Of a stretch of DNA of 64,000 nt, positions 45,498-54,315 are shown in pieces (the first letter of the stretch is position 1; every line of letters starts with the position of its first letter). Below the pieces are notes generated by a model that did no database searches, was not told the origin of the DNA, and saw nothing but the letters and a program-made list of their open reading frames with translations. Source of the stretch: UBA6244 sp963676875 (lineage in GTDB: Bacteria; Bacteroidota; Bacteroidia; Bacteroidales; F082); NCBI GenBank assembly GCA_963676875.1, contig OY781436.1, forward strand, positions 930,001-994,000, written 5' to 3'. A program made the position numbers and the translations under genes.

Positions 45498-47219
45498 GTG
45501 AGAAAGAACTTTATTAAACCTTTCGGGTTGTTCAAATGGTGTGCATCACTTGTATTAATTTTTTTGTTATTAGTAGGTTATGGTCAAAATCAGGTGCTGG
45601 AAGCAGGTGACAACACCCCAGACGAAATTTTTGTTCATTATATAAACAAGTTGTATGATTCCATCAGCAGCATCCCCGATTTTGCCACAAGAAAGCGATT
45701 AAGCGACTCCGTTTTTGCCATTACATCACAAAAAAGTGAACTTGCTCACATACAATCACTCCTTTTTCAGGTAATGAGATTGAATAATCCCCGTACAGAT
45801 TACTTCGATCAGGCTTATCGACTCGCCAGGAAACATCAGCGCATCGACGATATGTGTTTAGTGGAATATAGCCGGGGTAAATACTACATTGCCCGCCGGC
45901 AATTCGACTCAGCTATGGTGCATATCCTGAACTACCGCAACATGACACCGCAACCCCATGGCGAAGGCAACAACAACATAGTCAACTTAATGGGCGACAT
46001 ATACTATCATGCAGGACTTTATGAACAGGCAAAGCAGATTTATTACGACCTGTACATGCAATATGAAAAAGAAGACAACTGGAATTTCTACCGACCCTAT
46101 GTCATGATGAACAACCTGGGGCAGATCGCCTTAAAAACAGGAAAACCCAAAGAAGCTAACCGTTGGTTTCGTCAATCGCTTCATCTGGCCGGGATGTATC
46201 TCCGAACGCCCTACCTCAACAACACCATGGCTTATACGAAAATAAAATTATCCGAAACAGCCATGGCCATGGACAGTTTGCCCGAGGCTGAAAAGTGGAT
46301 GGACGAAGTATTGGCCATTCCCAAAGAGAATATTCAGGAAGATGTTGCACAGGAATTGACCTTCTGCCGTGCCAATTTGTTGTTCAAACAGGGAAGAATG
46401 ACAGAGGCCAAAGATATGGCAATGAAACTACTACCGGGTGATACGATCCAATTCAGTGATTACCGTTTTGTACCTAACATTTACAACCTTTTGTCCGACA
46501 TTAACCTGGCGCAAGGGGATTATTCCACGGCTTTAAAATACCACAAACAGAAAGACGTGACGGAAGACTCCCTCAAGGAAAGGGAGCATTTGGCACGCTC
46601 CATGATTATTTTGGCAGAGAAGGAACATCAGGAAACAAAAAACAATTTAGAAACCTACAAACTTCGTTATCACCTGGTATTGGTAATAGTATGCTCGATG
46701 GTGGTCATTTTCATGATTTTTCTATGGTTCTATCGCAAATTGTATCAATCCAAAATGGCATTGGTAAAAAGACAAATTGAAAAGAATCAGGAAAAGGCCA
46801 TACTGGAGAAAGAAAACCAGGTAAAAACCGAATGGGACGAGGAATGGGAAACTCAATACCGTATGATTGTTGAACTGCAACTGCTGATGAAAAACCAAAA
46901 ACCTTACCTCGACCCGCACCTCAGCATTCAACAACTTGCTGAATTAATGAACACCAACCGCACCTATCTTTCCAAAGCCATCAACACGGTGTTAGAAACC
47001 AATTTTTCAAAATTCATCAACGAATACCGGATAAGTGAGGCTGTAAAACTGATTTCTGAGGAGTTCGCATCAAACCATACCGTTGAAGCGCTGGCTCAAC
47101 AATCCGGCTTCGCCAACCGCACAGTTTTTAACTCAGCATTTAAAAAACAGACAGGGGTAACTCCCGGCTTTTTTATTGCCAACTATAAGCGAAAGGCCCT
47201 TGACCTATCAAGGTTATAA
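45498..47219 (+). CDS. Membrane-bound TPR protein with C-terminal AraC-type DNA-binding domain
   Basis: 573 aa. N-terminal signal or anchor (FGLFKWCASLVLIFLLLVGYG), then TPR-like helical repeats over about residues 40-370, one transmembrane helix (about 392-414, LVLVIVCSMVVIFMIFLWFY), a short coiled coil, and a C-terminal HTH_18 domain (LSIQQLAELMNTNRTYLSKAIN ... VEALAQQSGFANRTVFNSAFKKQTGVTPG). The start is GTG; no in-frame ATG precedes the signal segment. The periplasmic TPR part probably senses something and the cytoplasmic part binds DNA. It is divergent from the surface-protein cluster (252-base gap), so it is the obvious candidate regulator of that cluster; this is inference. Confidence 0.88.
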   Translation: MRKNFIKPFGLFKWCASLVLIFLLLVGYGQNQVLEAGDNTPDEIFVHYINKLYDSISSIPDFATRKRLSDSVFAITSQKSELAHIQSLLFQVMRLNNPRTDYFDQAYRLARKHQRIDDMCLVEYSRGKYYIARRQFDSAMVHILNYRNMTPQPHGEGNNNIVNLMGDIYYHAGLYEQAKQIYYDLYMQYEKEDNWNFYRPYVMMNNLGQIALKTGKPKEANRWFRQSLHLAGMYLRTPYLNNTMAYTKIKLSETAMAMDSLPEAEKWMDEVLAIPKENIQEDVAQELTFCRANLLFKQGRMTEAKDMAMKLLPGDTIQFSDYRFVPNIYNLLSDINLAQGDYSTALKYHKQKDVTEDSLKEREHLARSMIILAEKEHQETKNNLETYKLRYHLVLVIVCSMVVIFMIFLWFYRKLYQSKMALVKRQIEKNQEKAILEKENQVKTEWDEEWETQYRMIVELQLLMKNQKPYLDPHLSIQQLAELMNTNRTYLSKAINTVLETNFSKFINEYRISEAVKLISEEFASNHTVEALAQQSGFANRTVFNSAFKKQTGVTPGFFIANYKRKALDLSRL

Positions 47220-47220
47220 A

Positions 47221-47247
47221 GCAAAAGCCCCACAATGGGGCTTTTGC
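47221..47247. terminator. Terminator of the TPR-AraC gene (also facing sdhB)
   Basis: GCAAAAGCCCCA, CAA, TGGGGCTTTTGC: a perfect 12-base stem starting one base after the stop codon. Symmetric, so it may also act on the convergent sdh transcript. Confidence 0.85.
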
Positions 47248-47254
47248 CATGTTT

Positions 47255-47288
47255 AAAACCTGTCAGGTTTTCGAAAGCCTGCCAGGTT
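47255..47288. repeat. CCTGACAGG palindromic repeat, copy 4 (diverged)
   Basis: AACCTGTCAGGTTTT, CG, AAAGCCTGCCAGGTT: the two arms differ at two paired positions in a way that keeps G-T pairing on one strand. Between the convergent regulator and sdhB ends. Confidence 0.8.
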
Positions 47289-47294
47289 ATATTA

Positions 47295-48035
47295 TTACGA
47301 CAACTTCGCCACCAAAAACTCGCGGTTCATGCGGGCGATGTTGGTAACGGAAATTTCCTTGGGACATTCGGCTTCGCAGGCGTAGGTGTTGGTACAGTTA
47401 CCAAATCCCAGATCGTCCATTTTGGCCACCATTTTTTCTACGCGCTCTTTGGCTTCAATTTTACCTTGTGGCAACAAAGCAAACTGCGACACCTTGGCTG
47501 AGACAAATAGCATGGCTGAAGCATTTTTACATGCGGCCACACAGGCACCACAACCAATACAAGCGGCTGCATCCATGGCCAGGTCGGCATTTTCCTTGCG
47601 GATGGGAATGGCGTTGGCATCGGGAACACCACCGGTATTCACACTCACAAATCCTCCAGCCTGAATAATTTCATCGAAGGCGGTTCGGTCCACCATCAGG
47701 TCTTTGATTACAGGAAATGGTTTGGCACGCCAGGGCTCGATGGTGACAGTTTCGCCATCCTTAAACTTGCGCATGTGCAACTGGCAGGTGGTAATGGCCG
47801 AATCGGGTCCATGTGGACGTCCGTTGATAAACAGACTGCACATCCCGCAAATACCTTCGCGACAATCGTGGTCGAAGGCTACGGGGTCTTCACCTTTGGC
47901 AACAAGCTCCTCGTTCAGGATATCCATCATTTCGAGGAAGGAAGCGTCTTTTGAAATATTCGTTACCTGATAGTCAACAAATTTACCATCAGCATGGGCG
48001 GAGGGTTGTCTCCATATTTTAAGTTTTAAATCCAT
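47295..48035 (-). CDS. sdhB: Succinate dehydrogenase/fumarate reductase iron-sulfur subunit
   Basis: 246 aa electron-transfer subunit at the inner face of the membrane. The [2Fe-2S] ligands fit Cys58, Cys63, Cys66 and Cys84 (DCREGICGMC ... TTCQLH). The second domain has CIGCGACVAACKNAS and CTNTYACEAECPKEI for the [4Fe-4S] and [3Fe-4S] clusters. Last gene of the C-A-B operon. This type-B complex can run either way; direction cannot be decided from sequence, and the symbols sdh/frd are interchangeable here. Confidence 0.95.
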   Translation of the reverse strand: MDLKLKIWRQPSAHADGKFVDYQVTNISKDASFLEMMDILNEELVAKGEDPVAFDHDCREGICGMCSLFINGRPHGPDSAITTCQLHMRKFKDGETVTIEPWRAKPFPVIKDLMVDRTAFDEIIQAGGFVSVNTGGVPDANAIPIRKENADLAMDAAACIGCGACVAACKNASAMLFVSAKVSQFALLPQGKIEAKERVEKMVAKMDDLGFGNCTNTYACEAECPKEISVTNIARMNREFLVAKLS

Positions 48036-48056
48036 TGTTCCGGTATTTTATGTTAA

Positions 48057-50003
48057 TTAAGCAGTTTTATAGTTACGCTGTTTTACCTCGATGTTTTCGT
48101 AGACCAAAGGTTCTTTATTCAAAACGGGCTCTTTATCATCTCCCGCATATTCCCAGGCAGCAGCATACATGAAGTTTTTGTCGTCACGCATGGCTTCTCC
48201 TTCAGGTGTTTGGTATTCTTCGCGGAAGTGTCCCCCACTCGATTCGTTTCTGTTCAGCGCATCCTTGGCCATGAGTTCACCCAATTCCAGGAAGTCAGCA
48301 ACACGTAATGCTTTTTCCAACTCCACATTCAGTCCGTCGTTGGTTCCGGGCACTTTTACATGCTTCCAGAATTCTTCACGCAGGGCTTTGATGTCGGCAA
48401 TGGCTTTTTCCAATCCGGCCTTATTGCGGGCCATGCCCACGTAATCCCACATAATCAGCCCCAAACGCCTATGAAATGAATCCACGGTATGGTCGCCTTT
48501 TACGGCCAGCAGTTTATCAATCCGTGATTGCACCTCTTTTTCGGCGGCATCAAATTCAGGCGTATCCGTTTTAAAATGAGGAACGGTAATTTGGTCGGCC
48601 AGGTAATTCTGCATGGTATAGGGCAATACAAAGTAACCATCCGAAAGTCCTTGCATCAATGCAGAAGCACCCAAACGGTTGGCCCCGTGATCGCTGAAGT
48701 TGGCTTCACCTCCCACAAACAATCCCGGTACCGTACTCTGCAATTCGTAATCCACCCACAGTCCGCCCATGGTATAATGGATGGCCGGGTAGATCATCAT
48801 GGGTGTTTCGTAGGGATTTTCATCCACAATTTTTTCATACATCTGGAAGAGGTTGCCATAACGGGCTTCTATCACCTTTTTGCCCAGTCGGTCGATGGCC
48901 GATTTAAAATCGAGATACACGGCCAATCCGGTATTTCCGACGCCAAACCCTGCATCGCAGCGCTCTTTGGCAGCACGTGAAGCCACATCGCGGGGCACCA
49001 GGTTGCCAAAGGCGGGATAACGACGTTCGAGATAATAATCGCGCTCGTCTTCAGGTATATCGGTTGGTTTCAATTGTCCCTTTTGAATTTTTTCGGCATC
49101 CTCCTTTTTCTTGGGCACCCAAATACGGCCATCGTTGCGCAAACTTTCACTCATCAGTGTGAGCTTTGATTGGTAATCGCCGTGAACGGGAATACAAGTG
49201 GGGTGAATTTGTACAAAACTGGGATTGGCGAAAGCGGCTCCCCGTTTGTAAGCACGCCAGGCAGCACTTCCGTTGGAGGTCATGGCATTGGTACTCAGGA
49301 AGAAAACATTTCCATAACCACCTGTGGCCAGCAACACGGCATGGGCGGCGTGACGTTCCAGCTTACCTGTAACAAGGTTTCTCACGATCACCCCACGGGC
49401 GCGTCCGTCAATCTTCACCACATCCAGCATTTCGCGTCGGGTGTACATTTTTACGGCACCTTTACCTATTTGTTTACTCAAGGCACTGTAAGCACCCAAA
49501 AGCAATTGTTGTCCGGTTTGACCACGTGCATAAAACGTTCTGGAAACCAAGGCTCCACCAAAGGAACGGTTGTCGAGCAAACCACCATATTCCCGGGCAA
49601 AGGGTACGCCCTGTGCCACGCATTGGTCGATGATGTTGTTACTTACCTCGGCCAATCGATACACGTTGGCTTCGCGGGCACGATAGTCGCCACCCTTGAT
49701 GGTATCGTAAAACAAGCGGTAAACACTGTCGCCATCGTTGGGATAATTTTTGGCAGCATTGATTCCGCCTTGAGCGGCAATACTATGTGCCCGACGGGGA
49801 CTGTCCTGAATACAAAAAACACTTACGTTGAAACCGAGCTCCGAGAGGCTCGCAGCTGCAGCTCCTCCGGCCAAACCGGTACCTATAACTATGATATCTA
49901 CTTTTCGTTTGTTGGCAGGATTAACAAGGTTTTGATGTGCTTTATAGTTGGTCCATTTCTCGGCCAAAGGGCCGGCAGGAATTTTAGAATCTAACTTTGT
50001 CAT
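48057..50003 (-). CDS. sdhA: Succinate dehydrogenase/fumarate reductase flavoprotein subunit
   Basis: Catalytic subunit with covalent FAD, 648 aa. FAD-binding GTGLAGGAAAASLSELG at the N-terminus, the flavinylation His segment SIAAQGGINAAKN (S-H-S-I-A), ANPSFVQIHPTCIP, and RLGASALMQGLSDGYFVLPYT. The C-terminal helical domain ends EPVLNKEPLVYENI. It lies 6 bases after the cytochrome b gene and 21 before sdhB. Confidence 0.96.
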   Translation of the reverse strand: MTKLDSKIPAGPLAEKWTNYKAHQNLVNPANKRKVDIIVIGTGLAGGAAAASLSELGFNVSVFCIQDSPRRAHSIAAQGGINAAKNYPNDGDSVYRLFYDTIKGGDYRAREANVYRLAEVSNNIIDQCVAQGVPFAREYGGLLDNRSFGGALVSRTFYARGQTGQQLLLGAYSALSKQIGKGAVKMYTRREMLDVVKIDGRARGVIVRNLVTGKLERHAAHAVLLATGGYGNVFFLSTNAMTSNGSAAWRAYKRGAAFANPSFVQIHPTCIPVHGDYQSKLTLMSESLRNDGRIWVPKKKEDAEKIQKGQLKPTDIPEDERDYYLERRYPAFGNLVPRDVASRAAKERCDAGFGVGNTGLAVYLDFKSAIDRLGKKVIEARYGNLFQMYEKIVDENPYETPMMIYPAIHYTMGGLWVDYELQSTVPGLFVGGEANFSDHGANRLGASALMQGLSDGYFVLPYTMQNYLADQITVPHFKTDTPEFDAAEKEVQSRIDKLLAVKGDHTVDSFHRRLGLIMWDYVGMARNKAGLEKAIADIKALREEFWKHVKVPGTNDGLNVELEKALRVADFLELGELMAKDALNRNESSGGHFREEYQTPEGEAMRDDKNFMYAAAWEYAGDDKEPVLNKEPLVYENIEVKQRNYKTA

Positions 50004-50009
50004 AATATC

Positions 50010-50681
50010 TTATTTGAAAAAGTAAATAAACAATGGGATAACCATATAACCAACGGTGATGGCAATGGCAAACAAATGGCCTACGTTCTTAATGCATGGC
50101 GTATATTTGGGATTGTTGAGCCCCAGCGACTGAAAAGCCGACTGAAAACCATGGTCGAGGTGAAAGCCCAAAATGAGTAAAGCAACGATGTAACCTGCCA
50201 CGTAATAGGGCAGCTGGAACAAATCGATAACCAATTTGGCCATGTCTTCCATGGGTTTTCCGTCCACATGGACTTCCTGCAGCGATCCTATCACCCCTTT
50301 GGCAACCAAAAAGAAATTGACAAAGTGGATGAACAAAAAGATGAAGATAATGACCCCGGTATGGATCATGTACTTACTGAAAAAAGAATCCTCGGAGGAC
50401 GCTTTTACTTTGTAGCCTTTGGGACGTGCTATCCAGTTTTCGATTTGGAGCCAAAGACCCAAAATCATGTGAATAACAAATCCGGCAAACAAAACCCACT
50501 GAAATACCTGAATAACAGGATTGGTTCCCATAAAATGGGCGGCTTCGTTGAACAGGTCAGTCGATGGACTGAATACCAGCAACAAGTTGATGCTCAGATG
50601 CACCACCAGAAAGGTCATCAGGAAAAAGCCCATCAGCGACATCCAGATCTTCTTGGTGACCGAAGAATAATATTTACTCAT
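50010..50681 (-). CDS. sdhC: Succinate dehydrogenase/fumarate reductase cytochrome b subunit
   Basis: 223 aa membrane anchor with five hydrophobic segments, of the single-subunit type-B class (as in Wolinella and Bacillus). Conserved His residues for two hemes appear in VVHLSINLLLVF, FVIHMILGLWLQ, MIHTGVIIFIF, FIHFVNFF and GFHLDHGFQSAFQSLGLN. First gene of the operon. Confidence 0.94.
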   Translation of the reverse strand: MSKYYSSVTKKIWMSLMGFFLMTFLVVHLSINLLLVFSPSTDLFNEAAHFMGTNPVIQVFQWVLFAGFVIHMILGLWLQIENWIARPKGYKVKASSEDSFFSKYMIHTGVIIFIFLFIHFVNFFLVAKGVIGSLQEVHVDGKPMEDMAKLVIDLFQLPYYVAGYIVALLILGFHLDHGFQSAFQSLGLNNPKYTPCIKNVGHLFAIAITVGYMVIPLFIYFFK

Positions 50682-50730
50682 AATTACGCTATTAATGTGG
50701 TTTTATGTAACTCGGGTGTTAAATATCCAA

Positions 50731-50738
50731 CAAATATA
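50731..50738 (-). promoter_or_regulatory. Possible -7 box of the sdhCAB operon
   Basis: Minus strand TATATTTG, 49 bases before the sdhC ATG; -33 not clear. Confidence 0.45.
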
Positions 50739-50822
50739 AAAAACAATTTCCAGCAATACCTTTCTGCTGTTTATTTTTAACACAAGATAAATAGTGAGCA
50801 AATCCTTTGCCTTTTAAGGCCT

Positions 50823-50830
50823 TACTTTTG
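50823..50830 (+). promoter_or_regulatory. Possible -7 box of the M24 peptidase gene
   Basis: TACTTTTG, 38 bases before the ATG. A TTTG at 50806 is too close (13 bases) for a standard -33. Confidence 0.45.
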
Positions 50831-50868
50831 CAGGTTTCATTAGTTTTGTTGAATTAAAAATCAGATTT

Positions 50869-52158
50869 ATGCGCTACGCTCCCATCTCCAACAAATTGTT
50901 TACCGAAAACAGAAAACGTTTTTGCGATCTGCTGCCTGCTCAATCGGTGGCCATTTTTCATTCCAATGAGCAACATCCGCGCAATGGAGATCAGTATTTA
51001 CCCTTCCGACAACAATCGGACTTGTTTTACCTCACCGGAATTGAACAGGAGAAAACCATTTTGGTATTGGCCCCCGGAGCTCCCGGCCAAAACATGACCG
51101 AAGTGCTGTTTATCATCGAGAGCAACGAATTGCTGGCCCGTTGGGAAGGTCACAAACTGACCAAAGACGAAGCACAAACAATTTCAGGAATAACGCATAT
51201 CGAATACGTGGAAAGCTATGAAACATTCCTTCGCGAATGGCTGGTGTGGGCCAAAAACATCTATCTGAACTTCAACGAATACCCCAAGTTTTTCACGGAA
51301 GTCAAGGACAGAAACCAACGGCTGGGTGAAGAACTTCAATCACGCTATCCCCTTTACAACTACCAAAGGTCGGCCCCATTGATGTGGCAACTCCGGATGA
51401 TTAAGTCAGAGGAGGAGATCAACCTGTTGCAACAAGCCTGCGATATTACCCGCAAAGCTTTCGTTCGGGTGCTGAAACATGTGAAACCGGGTATCAACGA
51501 AATGGAGGTGCAGGCAGAAATTGATCATGAATTTACCATCAATGGCGCCAACGGGCATGGCTATCAACCCATTATTGCCGCGGGTGCCAATTCCTGTGTA
51601 CTGCACTATGTAACCAACGACAAGGAATGTAAAGAAGGCGACTTGCTGTTGTTCGATTTTGGTGCCGAATATGCCAACTACTCAGCCGACATGAGCCGTA
51701 CCATCCCCGTAAACGGGAAATTTACCGCGCGACAACGTGCCTGCTACGAAGCAGTACTGCGCGTTCAGCGTGAACTGATTAAGATGTATGTTCCGGGAAA
51801 TACCATCACCCAAATCAATAAAAAAGCCGACGAATTGATGGAACAAGAAATGATTGGTTTGGGATTATTCACCTTAACCGAAGTTATGGAACAGGATCCC
51901 AAATCGCCGCTGTTTAAAAAATACTTCATGCATGGAACCGCTCACTTTCTGGGATTGGATGTGCACGACGTTGGACAAAAAGACGCCGTTTTGGCTCCCG
52001 GCATGGTGCTCACCTGCGAACCCGGAATTTATATCACCGAAGAAAACATCGGCATTCGTCTGGAAAACGACATCTTCGTTACCGAAGGTACTCCCATCGA
52101 TTTAATGGCCAACATCCCCATCGAACCCGATGAAATTGAGGCGTTGATGAAAAAATAA
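50869..52158 (+). CDS. Aminopeptidase P family (M24) metallopeptidase
   Basis: Probable Xaa-Pro aminopeptidase of 429 aa with the N-terminal AMP_N domain (residues about 1-135: FCDLLPAQSVAIFHSNEQHPRN, FRQQSDLFYLTGIEQE) and the pita-bread catalytic domain. Two-metal ligands are visible: DFGAEYANYSADMSRT (two Asp), HGTAHFLGLDVHD (His), CEPGIYI (Glu) and RLENDIFVTEG (Glu). No signal peptide, so cytoplasmic. Single gene, divergent from sdhC. Confidence 0.94.
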   Translation: MRYAPISNKLFTENRKRFCDLLPAQSVAIFHSNEQHPRNGDQYLPFRQQSDLFYLTGIEQEKTILVLAPGAPGQNMTEVLFIIESNELLARWEGHKLTKDEAQTISGITHIEYVESYETFLREWLVWAKNIYLNFNEYPKFFTEVKDRNQRLGEELQSRYPLYNYQRSAPLMWQLRMIKSEEEINLLQQACDITRKAFVRVLKHVKPGINEMEVQAEIDHEFTINGANGHGYQPIIAAGANSCVLHYVTNDKECKEGDLLLFDFGAEYANYSADMSRTIPVNGKFTARQRACYEAVLRVQRELIKMYVPGNTITQINKKADELMEQEMIGLGLFTLTEVMEQDPKSPLFKKYFMHGTAHFLGLDVHDVGQKDAVLAPGMVLTCEPGIYITEENIGIRLENDIFVTEGTPIDLMANIPIEPDEIEALMKK

Positions 52159-52171
52159 CTTAAATAAATAC

Positions 52172-52202
52172 TTCTGAATCAATCAAATATTTTGTAACTT
52201 TG
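52172..52202 (+). promoter_or_regulatory. Possible promoter of the toxin-antitoxin pair
   Basis: TTCTG (52172-52176), 18-base gap, TAACTTTG (52195-52202), 31 bases before the antitoxin ATG. The -33 is imperfect. Confidence 0.45.
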
Positions 52203-52233
52203 TGGGTGTTTTCCATTATAAATAATTAATCAA

Positions 52234-52470
52234 ATGACTGCTATTGAAATAAAAAATCTGCTAATCCATCAAATCGCCTCCATTCATGACGAAGCTTTTT
52301 TGAACGCCATAAAAACCATTATCGAAGCAAAAACCAAATCCACAACATACCAGACTTCCCCCGAACAAAAACAAAAAATTGACGAAGGACTCAGTCAAAT
52401 AAAGGAGGGTAATTATTTCGCAAATAACGAAGTCGAATCCGATATTGAAAAATGGCTGAAAGAAGAATAA
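52234..52470 (+). CDS. Putative antitoxin
   Basis: 78 aa, acidic overall, helical; MTAIEIKNLLIHQIASIHDEAFLNAIKTIIEAK at the N-terminus and a C-terminal tail NNEVESDIEKWLKEE. It resembles short antitoxins found before RelE/ParE toxins in Bacteroidota. Its 3' end overlaps the toxin gene by 19 bases in another frame, the usual coupling. No DNA-binding domain was assigned with certainty. Confidence 0.8.
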   Translation: MTAIEIKNLLIHQIASIHDEAFLNAIKTIIEAKTKSTTYQTSPEQKQKIDEGLSQIKEGNYFANNEVESDIEKWLKEE

Positions 52471-52751
52471 TTTGGTCACCACGAGCAAAAATTGATCAAT
52501 TTGAGATAATTAATGGTTTCTACCAAAGAAATGGGAATAAAAATTACAGCAGAAAGCTGTATAAAGAATTTCGATCTGCCATTCACTTATTATCTCAATA
52601 TCCAGACATTGGTGTAAAAACAGACATCCAATCCATTAGAAAGTTGATTGTAAGAAACTATGGTATATTTTATCGAAAACATACCAAAACAATTGAAATA
52701 ATCGCTATTTGGGATTTTAGACAAAATCCGGAAAATTTCGATCTAATATAA
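52452..52751 (+). CDS. ParE/RelE-superfamily toxin
   Basis: 99 aa, basic. ERRIIWSPRAKIDQFEIINGFYQRNG, then KLYKEFRSAIHLLSQYPDIGVKT, RKLIVRNYGIFYRKHTKTIEII and AIWDFRQNPEN: the standard ParE/RelE layout (helical hairpin, then sheet ending in the W-D-x-R-Q-x-P motif). The motif fits the ParE-like branch (gyrase poison) as well as RelE-like nucleases, so the target is open. Confidence 0.88.
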   Translation: MAERRIIWSPRAKIDQFEIINGFYQRNGNKNYSRKLYKEFRSAIHLLSQYPDIGVKTDIQSIRKLIVRNYGIFYRKHTKTIEIIAIWDFRQNPENFDLI

Positions 52752-52828
52752 CCCAAACCTACAACACATTTTCTTTTTTAAAATCCCCTTCCGGGCATAT
52801 ATCGAAAACTATGCGCAGGGTGCGAGAT

Positions 52829-52863
52829 AAAAAACCGCCCCCCAGAATTTCTGAAAGACGGTT
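52829..52863 (-). terminator. Terminator of the DUF2202 lipoprotein gene
   Basis: On the minus strand AACCGTCTTTCAG, AAATT, CTGGGGGGCGGTTTTTT: stem with several G-T pairs followed by a T run. Confidence 0.7.
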
Positions 52864-52920
52864 GCGATCAACCAAACTATGGATCAACTCCAACAAACCG
52901 GAGATAAGGGCAACTTCCGG

Positions 52921-54084
52921 TTAGTTGTTTATAATGGCATCATATTCTTCCTGACTCAAAAACTGAGGCACATAGGTAACTCCATTGAGTTCAAGGTTGG
53001 ACACAAATGCACGCAGATGTGCCTTCGAGCCCAACATCAAATTGCCAAATACGTTAATAATTCCCTGATTGGTGGCCATGTCTATTTTGGTTTGCAAATC
53101 AATGATATCCACCTCTTCGATGGTAGCACCCACGGTTAAACCTGAAATCAACGATTCACTTCCTTGTGCCAGTAATTGGTCGTACAAGGCTTGTAGCTCT
53201 TCGTTGTTGAATTCTCCGGGATTTGCACTGGCAGGGTCTTCCAATTGGAAGAAATTGATGAGCGACAATACACGGTCGGTGTGCACTTGCTCGCTGTTGG
53301 AGATAAAATCAAAAACCGGGACATTCCAAAGTTCAAATAGTTTTACATATACGTCATGGGCCAATTTTTCCTCTTCACGAACGTAGAGCAAAGCGGCTTC
53401 TTCCTCGGCACTGATGGCGAAGGTCAAGGTATCGCAACCACCACCTCCGGCAGGAAGTTGCCCGGCCATAATGGCATCAAATTGTTCTTGGGTAAGCAAC
53501 TGAGGTTCATAGTCATATCCTTGAAAAGCCAACTGTGCCACAAACGCTTTCAGGTGATATCCGGAGGCTCTCATCAAATTGGTGTATAATGTTTTAATGG
53601 TGTCGGAAGTGGTTACATCCAGATATCCTTGTAGGTCAATAATGTCCACTTCTTCAATGGTGGCTCCCACCATCAGCGCGGCTTGCAACGAATCGCTTCC
53701 GACAACAATCAACTCATCATACAGGGCCTGCAATTCTGCATTGCTGAATTGACCATTTTCGGGGAGCGCGGGGTCGGTAAGTCCGTAAAAATTGATTAAC
53801 GACAACACCTGATTGGTATGCCAGTCTTCGCTTTTGGAAATGTTGTCGAAAACAGGAACCTGATACAGGTCGAACAGATAAACATACACATCTCCGGCCA
53901 GTTTTTCTTCTTCACGCATATAAATCAATCCATCCAGATCGGTTTGGCTGGCTTCGTTGTCTTTCAATTCCACGGTGTCGGTCAGGTTGTTTACCACATC
54001 ATCCTTTTTGTCGCACGACCACATACCCAACATCAGGATTACAGTTACCATAAACATCCAATTTTTCATCATTGCATTTTTCAT
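52921..54084 (-). CDS. Lipoprotein with two tandem DUF2202 (ferritin-like) domains
   Basis: 387 aa from the ATG at 54084; upstream codons in the open frame lack the signal. Lipoprotein signal MFMVTVILMLGMWSCDKKDD with the lipid-bearing Cys at residue 24. Two copies of DUF2202 follow (about residues 50-205 and 225-385). Each starts with a Glu-rich helix, MREEEKLAGDVYVYLFDLY and VREEEKLAHDVYVKLFELW, and has SEDWHTNQVLSLINF or SEQVHTDRVLSLINF. The Glu and His positions could be metal ligands of a four-helix bundle. DUF2202 proteins are described as ferritin-like; no function is established for this one. Confidence 0.88.
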   Translation of the reverse strand: MKNAMMKNWMFMVTVILMLGMWSCDKKDDVVNNLTDTVELKDNEASQTDLDGLIYMREEEKLAGDVYVYLFDLYQVPVFDNISKSEDWHTNQVLSLINFYGLTDPALPENGQFSNAELQALYDELIVVGSDSLQAALMVGATIEEVDIIDLQGYLDVTTSDTIKTLYTNLMRASGYHLKAFVAQLAFQGYDYEPQLLTQEQFDAIMAGQLPAGGGGCDTLTFAISAEEEAALLYVREEEKLAHDVYVKLFELWNVPVFDFISNSEQVHTDRVLSLINFFQLEDPASANPGEFNNEELQALYDQLLAQGSESLISGLTVGATIEEVDIIDLQTKIDMATNQGIINVFGNLMLGSKAHLRAFVSNLELNGVTYVPQFLSQEEYDAIINN

Positions 54085-54315
54085 CTCAGTATATTTTAGT
54101 TTGTAATTAGTGACAACCCATGTTGCCCACTTTGATGATGCAATGATACGCCCACAATCAGGCATAACTGTTATGATTTTATATATAAATTGTATAAGAT
54201 TTTACGATTTTTCGACAATATCCACGATCTAAGAGAATGCCGTTACAGACGATTATCATCTGTATAACAGATATTTACGAATACAATTATGAACGCTTTT
54301 GTGAGTAAAATGTAG

